Positions 11,655 to 23,403 of a stretch of DNA of 64,000 nucleotides are shown piece after piece (the stretch's first letter is position 1; every line of letters begins with the position of its first letter). Origin of the DNA: Pelobates cultripes (taxonomy: Eukaryota > Chordata > Amphibia > Anura > Pelobatidae); assembly GCA_933207985.1 (NCBI GenBank), contig OW240912.1, forward strand, positions 360,842,406 to 360,906,405, given 5' to 3'. Under the pieces are notes generated by a model. It was not told where the DNA came from and made no database searches. It saw nothing but the letters and a program-made list of their open reading frames with translations. The position numbers were made by a program, and so were the translations under genes.

Positions 11655-11901
11655 ACTAAAGGAAGCCAACAATAAATGCATTTAGCTTTGATGACATAGG
11701 TGTGTTAAAGTTTTATTTCCGTGAAATCAGACAGCAATAATACTCCCAAACAATGATCATGGCAGCTAATAACATTATTTTGGGTGAGCGAGCCAACACT
11801 CATTTGAAGTATAAAAAGAGTGAGTTTTTGTCTGGAAGATGTGAATCGCCTGAGCAGACTTAACGTGATCTCTACATCCCTCCTCTGCAAGAATTAACAT
11901 C
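11655..11901 (+). promoter_or_regulatory. Promoter and 5' UTR of keratin copy B
   Basis: A TATA box (TATAAAA, 11810-11816) lies 85-90 nt upstream of the ATG, so transcription probably starts near 11840. About 150 bp upstream, from aaactaaaggaagccaac, is conserved in copies C and D and begins right after the TTAA element. The ATG context (aacatcATGt) is the same in all three genes. Confidence 0.7.
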
Positions 11902-14900
11902 ATGTCTCATCACTCCATCCTTGGTACCTCTGGACACAAGCACTTCAGCTCCTGTTCAGTGGCTTCTCCTCAACATGGCAGCTCTTACCACACATTATCT
12001 CACTCCTCCAAATCAGCAGCTCATGGTCATAAGACACTGCATTGCTTTAGCAGCAGAAGTGCCCATAGTATGGGTTCCAGGGGAAACAAGATCTCAGTGG
12101 GAAGCTGCCATTCTAGGAAAACTGGACACGCATCTGGACATGGATCTGGATATGGATCTGGTTTCGGTATTGGAGGTATTGGTTATGGATATGGGGGATC
12201 CGGTTGCTCTGGAGGTATCAACAACGTTACTGTGAACCAAGGTCTTCTGGCTCCTCTCAACCTGGAGATCGACCCAAGCATTCAGCGAGTGAGGACTGAA
12301 GAGAAGAATCAGATTAGAGGACTGAATGACAAATTTGTTTCTTTCATTGACAAGGTGAGATAATTTTAATGAATACATGGAATAAAGAAATAACTGAATT
12401 TGTAGTATGCGGATGTGCTATTCCTTCTTAAAATAGTTATGCAAAGGTTAAAAAAGGGGAAAAGTTACTTAATTTTACACTTCTATAGCCATTTATGCTG
12501 ATGGTTCAAACTGGTATCAGTCAGTGTTTTTGTCTTAATTTCAAGAGGTTATGAGACAATAAAATTAAACTATTTTGCAGTTTACATCAAAATAGTATGC
12601 TTTCATTTTTGCTGCAGAAGCCAATGTCTACCAATACCAGCACTTTTATATATTTTTTATGAATGAAATATTATATATTGCAATCTAAGTAAGTGCAATG
12701 TAATTACAGCTAGATCTACAATAAGTGTTAACTATTTCATCAAGCTTTTATCTAGATATGCTATTAAAGAACGAGCTACTAACCTCTGAATGATTTGGGA
12801 TACAAGTAATGTCTAGAGGAGGGTTAGGTAACCTTCAGCACTCCAGATGTTGTGGACTACATTACCTATAATGCTCTTACAGTCATAATGCTAGCAAAGC
12901 ATCAGGTGACATGCATTCCACAAAATCTAGAGAGCCAAAGGATGCCTATCTTTGGTCGAGAGACTTGTATGGGTTACTAAATTTCTATTGCAGTCTAATA
13001 TTAATAATAATAAAAATACTATTTTCATTACATGCAGAAATAAGGCATGTGTCTATGTCACTTGTAGTACATTTTACACATTTTCTAAAATATTATTAGA
13101 CACCTTGTACTAAATATATATGGTTTCTAACAAAAAGTATAAAAATTTTTTTTTTCTAGGTTAGATTTTTGGAACAGCAGAATAAAATGCTGGAGACAAA
13201 GTGGTCTTTATTACAAGAACAGAGAAGTGCCCACTTTCAGATAGAACCACTGTTTGAGGCTTTTATTGGTAACCTCAGGAGACAGCTGGAGAGTCTGGGA
13301 TGTGAAAGAGAACGTCTGGACTCAGAAAGGAACAATATGGAGCAATCTGTGGAAGAACTAAGGAGAAGGTATGCTGCTATTTAGATAGTTTATAATATAA
13401 TAGAATAAATAATGTATAAATTTAATGCACTCATACTGCAACATCATGGAGTTATTCAGATATGTCATATATATCTGGGAAGAAAATAATAAATGTCTTC
13501 AATGTTTGCACAATTTCGAATTTCCAACACATCATTAGTCTATATTTTTGCATGTGCTCTCTTAAAATGTATTTAAGAGTCCAGTCCACTTTAATATTAA
13601 GAATAAAATGTAAACTTAAAAGTTTCTAAAGAAAAAGCACCCTGTATAATTAGAATTCTGTATGCTTGTTATTAATGTTTAACATTCTATTGTAGATATG
13701 AAGAAGAAATGAACAGACGCACAGCTGCAGAGAATGAGTTTGTTGGAATAAAGAGGGTGAGTGATATCATACATAAATTGAATCTATATGTAAAAGAATA
13801 ACAAATATAAACATATATCTATAATTTTACTGTTACTATGCATTCATCTCTTCTTCAGGATGTAGACGCAGCTTTTATAAATAGAGCGGAATTACAAGGA
13901 AAGGCTGATTCCCTGACTGAAGAGATCAGTTTCTTGAGGACTCTGTATGATGCGGTAAATATACTTTCACTTTTCTCTGTTACTAATTTGGAAAGATTTA
14001 ATATCCATGACATTAGTCATTTTACAAGGAATGCAAAACAAATATGAAGTATATTTACGACCCCAAATATATCTAAGTATGTCAGTTTAGAATGCCTTTA
14101 TGTTAATAACGAAGTTATTATACGTGAGAAAATTGATTTTTTTACAACCATGCCTCGTCTGTTCTTTGTATCCTTATAGGAAATAGCCCAGCTCCAGGCT
14201 CAGATCTCAGACACCTCAGTGGTTGTGTTCATGGATAACAGTCGGGATCTGGACCTGGATGGAATCATTGCTGAGGTCAGATCTCAATATGAGGACATAG
14301 CTAACAGGAGCAGAGCTGAGGCGGAGGCCACGTACCAGTCACGGGTGAGTCTATCCAATTCAAATCATACAGATCATTACCTATAAAAAATGTTTCTATA
14401 CTAATTTTTCTTTTGCATTTGGCAGTTTGAAGAGCTTCAGACAGCGGCAGGAAGGAATGGGAACAATCTGCAGAGCAGCAGAGATGAGATCTGTGAATTA
14501 AATCGAGCAATTCAGAGACTGAGGGGAGAAATCGACAATGTGAAAGCACAGGTAAAATAGGTTTTACTTCAAGTGAATAAACCAGGTAGTTGAAGAGATA
14601 AAATTCAAAGAAAAAATTTAGATTTAGCAAAATCAGCACTTCAATTGATATTGTTAACATTTCCCAACTGTATTCACTTTAAAAAAGTTACTCTCAAAAA
14701 CAGAAGTGTAACTACAAGTAATATATTAATGTATAAAAACATTTCAGCGCTCTGCACTTGAATCTGCAATAAATGAAGCTGAGGAACATGGAGAATCTGC
14801 TGTCAGAGATGCCAAGAACAAGCTTTCTGAGCTGGAAGGTGCTCTACAGAAGGCCAAGCAGGATATGGCTCGTCAACTGCGAGAATACCAGGAGCTGATG

Positions 14901-17062
14901 AATGTGAAACTGGCTCTGGATATTGAGATCGCCACCTACAGGAAGATGCTGGAAGGAGAGGAGGGCAGGTGAGTGCCATATCCTACTGAGAGTTAACTAG
15001 GTATTCAAACAAACCCTGCACTCATCAGGTTTCTAACTGTGGACCTACATCATTATGTTCCTATATGTTCTCATCATTGAGTCTTTTAGCAGGACAAATT
15101 TTAATAGTAATCTCTTTATGTCGATCTCAACATCTCAGTTCTTTAATCTGCTCTTTATTGTTTTATTCTATAATAGTAATCTTCTGCATCAAGTTTTAAT
15201 CTCTACAACAATGCACCTGTATCAGACATTATAGCAGTACTTTCACTTCCTTTGATTTGTAATACATGTTTACTTATCCCCATAATAACAAATATGTGTT
15301 TGCGAGAAAGTTGTGGAAATAGCAACAAGCATTAACGGAGAACTAGAAAATTAGAAAGACAAATATATGCTTTGAATGTTAGAGGTACTCCTGGCTATTT
15401 AGATTCATGCCCCACTTTCTAACTAAAATAAAACAGTTTCACTTACCTTTAATCCCATTCCATGACAGTCTTTATAAGGCCGCTACTCCATCCCTGTCTG
15501 AGATCATTATTACTGAATATCTTTCAGGATAGCATTCAGGGTCTACTGAGCACATAGATATAGATATCTCCACACTGTGCCAATCATCATTTCTTCATAG
15601 AAATATATTTTTCCAATACATCTTTATGGAGAGCATACAGCATCTTCACGCACAGCCTGAGGATTCTGAACATCGGCCTTGCCAGGCTTGTAGCTTCGAA
15701 AGGAGCGATGTAAACATTGCCTTTCTCAGACAAGGCAGTGTTTACATCGTAGAGACTGCAGTAAAGTCTAATTTCATCTAAACACTATATTGAGTTGCAG
15801 TGGTTCTGGTGCTAAGAGGGCTCATTTCAAAGGTAGTATTAAATGGTATCTGGATATTAATTATTGGTGCTGCACCTCATGTTGTCTCTATTGAAAATAA
15901 CATTTTTTTAACAAAAGAAATATGCTAATTTTTTGCAAATTATGTTGGGTCATGTGATTGTCTACATGATACCTTTTATAAGTTACCGATATGCGTATTT
16001 TGGTATACAGGACTGAGGCCTCACAGGCAGCCAAAACATTATTTTTCTTGGAGTTGACAGACTCCCAGTAAACATTTGGCACATACCAGCTGTTTTAACC
16101 TTTATTACATAGTGGTTGCAAAGAAAAACACGTATCACAGATGTAACTCACTAAGGTTCTAAAATAAAAATACAAAACTATACATTTCAAATAGAATTCC
16201 GATTGTTAAAGAACTATAAATTTGAAATCAAATGCCATTACATTATTATCACATATTATTCTGTCCAAATGTGAGAAAGTAATTTGGTACTAAACTAATA
16301 CTTTTTATGTTTTGTTTCAGGTTGACTGCACATGACTCTGTTAACATATGTAAGTGAGGCAATATTTAAACAATTTAATTAAATGTTAACAAGGACATAT
16401 GCATAAATAAATTAAGTGTGTAACTCACTTGTTAACCTCACACTTTAAATTCTCAATAAGGTACACTGTCACTTTCCTCATTCCAGTGTTAAATTGATCT
16501 ATACATTGTTTTACACTGTAGGCAATGTGAGTAACAATTGCTGATTATTATGTAACACACAAACACGTGGTCACTCACACATACATATACAAATGAGCGT
16601 ATTAATATACTTAACAGATAACAGATCTTAATGTAAAATTGTAAGTAAAATTCAGACTATAATAAAACACAATTTAATAGTTATTTTAAGAACTCAGATT
16701 TTTCAAACTTTTTTTTAAATTGAATGATTTTTTTATTTGCAAATTGTCCCTCGTTATGTATATTTCTCTATATATTTCATATTTATTACAGACCTAAAAT
16801 GGCTGCTTATTTGGTTGAAGATTTCAGTCCAGTCAAGTACAAATAGTTAACTTTCTACATCCATGTTTTTCAGCAAATGTTTAACATTCTACCTTCATGT
16901 CTTTCAGCTGTGCTACATTCTAGCACTGGAGGAAAATCCAGCTCAGGAGGGAAGTCCCATGGTACAAGTGATCATAAGGGAGGATTTAGTGCAAGCAGTG
17001 GGAGAAGCTTTAGCCACCTCTCCAAAAGCAAACATAGCTCTGGCCACGGACACCACTGCTAA
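11902..17062 (+). CDS. Type II keratin, copy B, complete
   Basis: Nine exons: 11902-12354, 13160-13368, 13696-13756, 13859-13954, 14180-14344, 14426-14551, 14748-14968, 16321-16349, 16908-17062. The 209/61/96/165/126/221 pattern is the type II keratin layout, all introns are GT-AG, and the sum is 1515 nt (504 residues plus stop). The head is residues 1-131, rich in Ser/His, then Gly/Tyr ([14 protein letters not shown]). The rod is about 132-442, with a helix-initiation motif across the exon 1/2 join ([19 protein letters not shown]) and the termination motif in exon 7. The tail is about 62 residues and ends GHGHHC. The product would be a cytoplasmic intermediate-filament subunit pairing with a type I keratin. 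Val in KFVSF replaces the usual Ala. I cannot assign an orthologue name. Confidence 0.93.
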
Positions 17063-17287
17063 AGTAAAAGCTAGCCAGTATAGATTGTAGTGAAAGTATA
17101 GATTGTAGTGAAATCACTGGCATTATATATTATCAATCTGCTATATTGATCTGTTTGGTATTCACTATGCATAGATCATTCTCATTTGCAAACTCAAAAT
17201 ATTTCTATTCCCCATCTTCTCTTAGGATAATCCTCACTCATATGTTGTAAATATAAGCTTTACTACAAACCTGTACCGTTTCTCTTC

Positions 17288-17293
17288 AATAAA
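17288..17293 (+). terminator. Polyadenylation signal AATAAA, keratin copy B
   Basis: Same position and flanks as in copy A. The 3' UTR of B lacks about 40 nt present in A, C and D just after the stop, and has a short local duplication (tatagattgtagtgaa) near 17078-17110. Confidence 0.75.
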
Positions 17294-17945
17294 ATGGTAT
17301 TCATTCAACAATGCTTGATAACATTGTGTTTATTGTAAATTGTTTAGGAATTAACACATTAAGGCATTATGTGTCATGGGAAGATTTATCTGAGGCGAAA
17401 AAAAATTCTATACGATTAAATACTAGATTGTGCTGTTGCGCACGTCATGATGGCCTTGATTTAATATTTTTAGAAGCTTTTTAAAAGATTCAGTTTATTT
17501 TTATAAACTTTTATAATGATTTCATTTTTTTTAAACATATTTAGATTTTGTTTCCATACATTGATATACTTTTTATTTATGACGTCATTTTGATTAGTAA
17601 ATATTTCGAAAAAAAAAGTTTATCTAAAAATATTAAATGAAGCATTATACTAGAGATTATCACATCATACATTTCTTTTTTAATAAATATGAATGGGCAT
17701 TAGGGCGATATATTAATTGCCTAAGCCCCAAAACATAATGTTCATTCCTTGCACAGTATAAAAATACCCCTCTAGAATGCATGGCATGTTTTATGCTCCC
17801 AATACATTCATCCTTCATCTCCCACTTTCTGTTAGTGACTGTTGTAGTGGATTCTGAACTAATTTCAGGATTTTCCATGTTATATGATTTTGCAAGACAT
17901 ACACAAAATTTATTATTGAAACAAAAACAAAACAAAAACAAGACG
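17294..17945. other. 3' flank of copy B, no gene seen
   Basis: Paralogue of 5776-6467, with a deletion near 17612 relative to unit A. No recognisable coding content. Confidence 0.5.
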
Positions 17946-18224
17946 TACTGGTGATACTCGAATAATTTGAATATTGTGCAAAAGTTAATTTATTTCACTA
18001 ATGCAACATAAAAGGGGAAACTAGTATATGAGATAGTCACATTACATGCAAAGCAAGATAGTTCAAGCCATGATTTGTCATAAGTGCGATGATTATGGCT
18101 TACAGCTCATGAAAACCCCAAACCCACAATCTCAGTAAATTAGAATATTACATGCAATCAATAAAACAAGGAGTGTACATAGAACAATATCAGACCTCTG
18201 AAAAGTATAAGCATGCATATGGAC

Positions 18225-19264
18225 TCAGAACTTGGTTTGGGCCCCTTTTGCAGCAATTACTGCCTCAATGCAGCGTGACATGTAAGCTATCAGCCTGTGG
18301 CACTGCTGAGGTGTTATGGAAGACCAGGATGCTTCAATAGCGGCCTTCAGCTCTTCTGCATTGTTTGGTCTCATGTCTCTCATCTTTCTCTTGGCAATGC
18401 CCCATAGATTCTCTTTAGGGTTTAGGTCAGATGAGTTTGCTAGCCTATCAAGCACAGTAATCCCACGGTCATTGAACAAGGCTTTGGTACTTTTGGCAGT
18501 GTGGGCAGGGGCCAAGTCCTGCTGGAAAATGAAGTCAGCATCCCCGTAAAGCTCATCTGCTGAAAGAAGCACGAAGTGCTCCAAAATCTCCTGGTAGGCG
18601 GCTGCGTTGACCCTGGACTTAATGAAGCACAGTGAACCAACACCAGCAGATGACATGGCTCCCCAAATCAACACAGACTGTGGAAACTTCACACTGGACT
18701 TCAAGCATCTTGCAGTGTGTGCCTCTCCATTCTTCCTCCAGAGTCTGGGTCCTTGTTTTCCAAATGAGATGCAAAAGTTGCTCTCATCAGAAAAGAGGAC
18801 TTTGGACCACTGAGCAATAGACCAGGTCTGTTTTACTTTAGCCCAGGTGAGACGTTTCTGACGTTGTTTGTTGTTCAGGAGCGGCTTGGCAAGAGGAATA
18901 CGACATCTGAAGCAATGTCTGGGATCCGTCTGTGTGTGGTAGCTCGTGATGCACTGACTCCAGCCTCAGTCTACTCCTTGGGAAAGTCTGCAACACATTT
19001 GAATGGCCTTTTCTAGACAATCCTCTCCAGGCTGCGGTCATTCCTGCTGCTTGTGCACCTTTTTCTTCCACACTTTTCCTTTCCTCAAAACTTTCTATTA
19101 ATGTGCTTTGATACAGCACTTTGGGAACATCCAACTTCCTTCACAATTACCTTTTGAGGCTTTCCCTCCTTATGGAGGGTGTCAATTATGGTTTTCTGCA
19201 CAACTGTCAGGTCAACAGTCTTCCTCAGGATTGTGATTCTTACTGAACCAGACTGAGAGACCAT
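18225..19264 (-). pseudogene. Tc1 transposase (DD34E), frameshifted
   Basis: The start codon is at 19264 on the minus strand. The C-terminal 159 residues (18225-18704) are open and include the second catalytic D (FQQDLAPAHTAK) and the E in DLNPKENLWG. The N-terminal half lies in other frames (for example 18838-19134) because of small indels. Its 5' flank is cut by the TTAA insertion four bases upstream. Confidence 0.85.
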
Positions 19265-19362
19265 TTAACCCCTTAAGGACGGGTGACGGACCTCGTCCAT
19301 CACGCAGTAAAATTAACCCTGCGATCGCCGAGACATACCGGGAGCACCCTGTCAGGCTGCCC

Positions 19363-19409
19363 AGCACATGTGCTCGCTCTGACCGCAAGTCAGAGCGAGC
19401 ACATGTGCT
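19363..19409. repeat. Perfect hairpin, 21-bp stem and 5-nt loop
   Basis: The left arm agcacatgtgctcgctctga plus c is the exact complement of 19389-19409, with loop cgcaa. It lies near the left end of the TTAA element. Confidence 0.85.
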
Positions 19410-20299
19410 CTGTATACTTACCTTCCGGCTCCCTGCACTTCCTGGTTCTGTGTGAAGTGCAGGGAGCAGGAACAGTGCTGACCCTGCCCACTGCTGTAAA
19501 AAAAAAATAAAGTTAATTTAAAGTCCCCCCCCCCTTTACCCATTTTAATAAAAAATTAACCCCTTCCCTGCCAATTGATCACTGACTACAGTGATCAATC
19601 GGCAGGTATTACATTTTACAATGATCTGATTTTTTTTTAACCCCTGAGGGTTAATTTTTTTTTTAACCCTCAGGGGTTAAATTTATTGAATTAATTAATT
19701 AAAATATTTTAAAATGATATATTTAGCTAGCTGGGGTGGGTGGAAGTTAGTGGGCAATTGGGGGATTTGGTGTTAGGTTAACTTGGGGTTAACGTTAAAA
19801 AAGTTTTAAAATAAACTTTAAAAAGTAAAAAATTAAGCTTAAAAAAAGTTTTAATAATGTTTAAGTAAAAAATAAAAAAACACCCCCCTTTATCTAGTCC
19901 AAATAAAATTTAACCCCTTCCCTGTCAGTCGATCACTGCCTACAGCGATCAAATACAGATCACAGTATTATACTGTGATCTAAATTTTTTTTAACCCCTG
20001 AAGATTAACTTTTATTTATTTTTTAACCCTCAGGGGTTCAATTTATTTAATTAATTAATTTAAATATTTTATAACTATATATTTTGCTAGCTGGGGTGGG
20101 TGGGAGTTATGGGAAAATGGGGAATTTACTGTTAGTGCTGCTTACTGCTAGTTAGGGGCTAACGGTAAAAAAAAAGCTTAGAAAAATGTTAAATTTGTAA
20201 AAAAGTTTTAAGAAAGTTCAGGAAAGTTTAAAAAAAAAATAATAAGCAAAAAAAAGTTTAAAAACTAGTTTTTAAAAGTAAAAAAAGTAAAAAAAAGTA

Positions 20300-21830
20300 A
20301 AAAAATACATTTTAAAAATGCTCATTACTACTACACCTGGAACAAACTAGAGAAAAAAATTATCCCACGCCAAGGTTCAAAATATGCCTTTTGAATTACC
20401 CCAGGGTGTATTCTTTAATAAATAGTATGTGTTTGTGGGAAGTTTCAATAACCAACCGTCTAAACTACTCCAAATTGGAACATGGACACAGCGTAAAACT
20501 TCAAAGTTAGAAAAAAACTGAATGGCTGCGTCTCAAATGCGCCCCTTCAACATCCACATATACCTGGAAAGGTACATAAGGGGGGTATTGCTGTACTCAG
20601 CTGACATAGCTGAGCAACATATGAAGTATTATACAGTTATAGCACACATAAGGTTTGCAAAATATGCTGCGCAAACTCACTTTGTATGTCAAAAAGGCAG
20701 AAAAAATGCTTATTACCACTAAACTTGGTACAAGCTAGCGGAAAAATGATCCCACGCTAAGGTTCAAAATATGCCTTTTGAAATACCCTGGAATGTCTTC
20801 TTTAAGAAATGGTATGGCTTTATGGAGTAATTGGCTTATATAGCCTGGTAAAATACTCTAAAATGGGACATAGGCACAGCGTAAAAATTCAAAGTTTGAA
20901 AAAAAACTGGAATGGCTATGTCTAAAATGTGCCCCTCCGATGTCCACACATACCTGGCAAAGGTACATACGGGGGTATTGCTGTACTCAGCCGACATAGC
21001 TGAGCAACATATGAAGTATTATACAGTCGTAGCACACATAAGGTTTGCAAAATATACTGTGCAAACTCACTTTGTATGTCAAAAAGGCAGAAAACGTTTA
21101 TTACCACTACATCTGGTACAAGCTAGCGGAAAAATGATCCCACGCTAAGGTTCAAAATATACCTTTTGAAACCGCCTGGGGTGTCTACTTTAAGAAATGG
21201 TAGGCCTTTGTGGGGTAGTTTGAATTTAAAACCTGCGAAGATGCTTGGAAATTGCACATAGGCCCAGCGTCAAAATTCAAAGTTTGGTAAAAACGGATAT
21301 GGCTTGGTCTCCTATACGGCACTGTAGCTTCACGAAATAGTGCCAAAGACATACAATGGGGGTGTCCTTGTACTCAGAAGACTTAGTTGAGCATAATTTG
21401 GGAGGTTTGAAGTTAGCGGCACATATGAAATATACAAAACGCCCAGCAAAAATGCAATCCGTATGTAAAAAATACACAAAATTATTTTTACCACATACTT
21501 TGGCATATATTGGTGAAAAAATGGGGGTATGTTAAGGCACAATATGCACCTTATGAGATACCCTGGAGTGTCTACTTTTACAAATGGTAGGCCTTTGTGG
21601 TTTTTTTTTGAACAGTCAAACTGTTATAATACCCCAAATGGAAGCTAAGGCTCATTAAATCCATCTCTCAAAATTCTACTGTGAATACTGAAAAGGACAG
21701 GTATCCTGTATGGCACTGTAACTTCACGAAATAGTGCCAAAGACATACAATGGGGGTGTCATTTTACTCAGCAGATGTAACTGAACACAAAATAAAACTT
21801 TGTACAGGAATAGCATACACCAACTTTACA
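20300..21830. repeat. Four degenerate tandem repeats of about 390 bp
   Basis: Units begin near 20310, 20700, 21090 and 21480 and share gatcccacgctaaggttcaa, caaagacatacaatggggg or ggtacatacgggggtattg, and aaatggtaggcctttgtgg. Apparent frames at 20522-20722 and 20912-21148 are the same repeat segment read twice and are not real genes. Confidence 0.7.
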
Positions 21831-21837
21831 AAATATA

Positions 21838-22455
21838 TGTCACGATTCGGGGAACCAAACACGCCAACACACACACACAAAGTGCAGTACCGGACCTTAG
21901 AGTGGCCGGGCTAAGCACACAAAGAATAGTCAGGAAACAAGCTGAGTAAAGGGGAACCAGAAGACAGAATAACCATAGACAAGCCGAGGTCAAAGGGTAG
22001 GAGAAAGTCACAAAGTCGGATAAACAAGCCAGAGAGTACGTAACCAGAAACACAAGTTCAGTAGTAATACTAGCAAGTAAAAACCACAACAGGGAGGAGA
22101 GGAACAGGAAAGGTAAGTATTTAAATCCATAGGTTAATTCTGATTGGATAATTTCCAATCAGAATTAACAATCACACGTGGGAGATATCTAAGCCTCCCA
22201 CTGTGATTGAGGCACTGTGCCTTTAACGCCGGGTCAGGTGACTGACCCCGGCGTTTGTTAAAATGGCTGGTCTTCCAGCGTGCAGCGTCATGCATGCTGC
22301 CGCTGGGGGACACAGAGGAAGACGCGGGCGGCATCCATGGCTGGGAGGATGCCGCCCGCCGAGTGCACGCCAGGAAGGGGACCGTGGACGGCTGGAGGTT
22401 GAGTGCCGCGAGCGGACTGCAACCTCCACTCGCAGCCGCCCGCGGGACCCTGACA
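21838..22455. mobile_element. 618-bp LTR-like insert, GC-rich
   Basis: The segment begins TGTCACG and ends CCTGACA, with possible 5-bp target copies atata/agata (one mismatch). Its right part (22220-22450) is much richer in G+C than the surroundings and contains a self-complementary block cgccgggtcag/ctgaccccggcg. Part of a related sequence is at about 62555-62709. Solo LTR is the simplest reading, but a DNA element with short inverted ends is not excluded. Overlapping open frames in it look incidental. Confidence 0.45.
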
Positions 22456-23403
22456 AGATACATGAGAATTTCTATGTTATAAGTTTGTGTGTCAAAAACC
22501 CCAAAAAACACAATTTTACTCCAATATTTAGCAGAGGTTGGCGGTGAAATGGCTACGTAGAAAGTGTCAAAACAACCTTAGGTAAATAGCCCGTGATGTC
22601 TACTTCATATAAATATATACTTTTGTGTGGCAATTTTGTTTTCTTTTATTGCTATTAAGCTTACAAGACAAACATACCAAATTCTAAAATCACTCCACAT
22701 TAAAAGTCTATTTTACTCCTTGTGCTTTGTGACCTGTAACTATCAAAAAAAATTAAAATTATATATATATATTCTGTAAATCAGAACAACTAAATTAATT
22801 TATTTTTAATTACTTTCTTTAACCTGCACTAATTATGCACATGTTGTTATTGCAAAAACTAAAAAAAAAACACAAAATGTTTCATTTGTTTTATATTTTT
22901 CTGTATTTTTTTATAATAAATAAGCATTTATATATGTGTGTGTTACATCAAATTAAAGCCCTTTCTGTCCTTTAAAAAACGATGTATAATATGTGTTGGT
23001 GCAACAAATTAGTAAAATGCAAATTGCAGTTGAACGCAAACAGCAAACAATTAAAAAAATGCTGTTGTCATTAAGTGAAAGACAAGCTTTTGGAGCTCTG
23101 TCCTTAAGGGGTTAAAGGCTCAGAAACCCTTTGCAGGTGTTGTGGCTTACTTAGCTGATTAGAGTGGGACACTGTGAGCCTAGAATATTGCACTTTTTCA
23201 CAATATTCTAATTTACTGATATTGTGGGAATTGGGTTTTCATGAGCTGTAAGCCATAATCATCGCACTTATGACAAATCATGGCTTGAACTATCTTGCTT
23301 TGCATGTAATGCGTCCATCTCATATATTAGTTTCGCCTTTTATGTTGCATTACTGAAATAAATTAACTTTTGCACGATATTCTAATTTTTTGAGTATCAC
23401 CTG

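Larger units (their letters stand above)
19269..23111. mobile_element. 3.84-kb TTAA-flanked non-autonomous element
   Basis: TTAA occurs on both sides (19265-19268, 23112-23115) and the ends mirror each other (ccccttaaggac / gtccttaagggg). The interior is a hairpin (19363-19409), two diverged copies of a segment with self-complementary aacccctgagggtt blocks (19638-19681 and about 19992-20040), a set of repeats of about 390 bp (20300-21830), an LTR-like insert (21838-22455) and AT-rich sequence. No transposase frame is present, so movement would need a source elsewhere. Confidence 0.72.
17948..23403 (-). mobile_element. Tc1/mariner element, unit B, split by a TTAA element
   Basis: The left end (17948, after TA at 17946-17947) and right end (23403, before TA at 23404-23405) carry the same inverted repeats as units A and D. 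The two halves, 17948-19264 and 23116-23403, are separated by the TTAA element at 19269-23111, inserted at the transposase start codon. Confidence 0.88.

Noticed and set aside
12094..12378. Minus-strand frame opposite keratin exon 1
   Set aside because: Antisense shadow of the Gly/Ser-rich head coding sequence.
20522..21148. Two similar plus-strand frames of 66 and 78 codons
   Set aside because: Same segment of adjacent 390-bp repeats inside a transposable element.
22134..22547. Several overlapping frames on both strands in a GC-rich patch
   Set aside because: High G+C lowers stop frequency; the patch is an LTR-like insert and no domain is visible.
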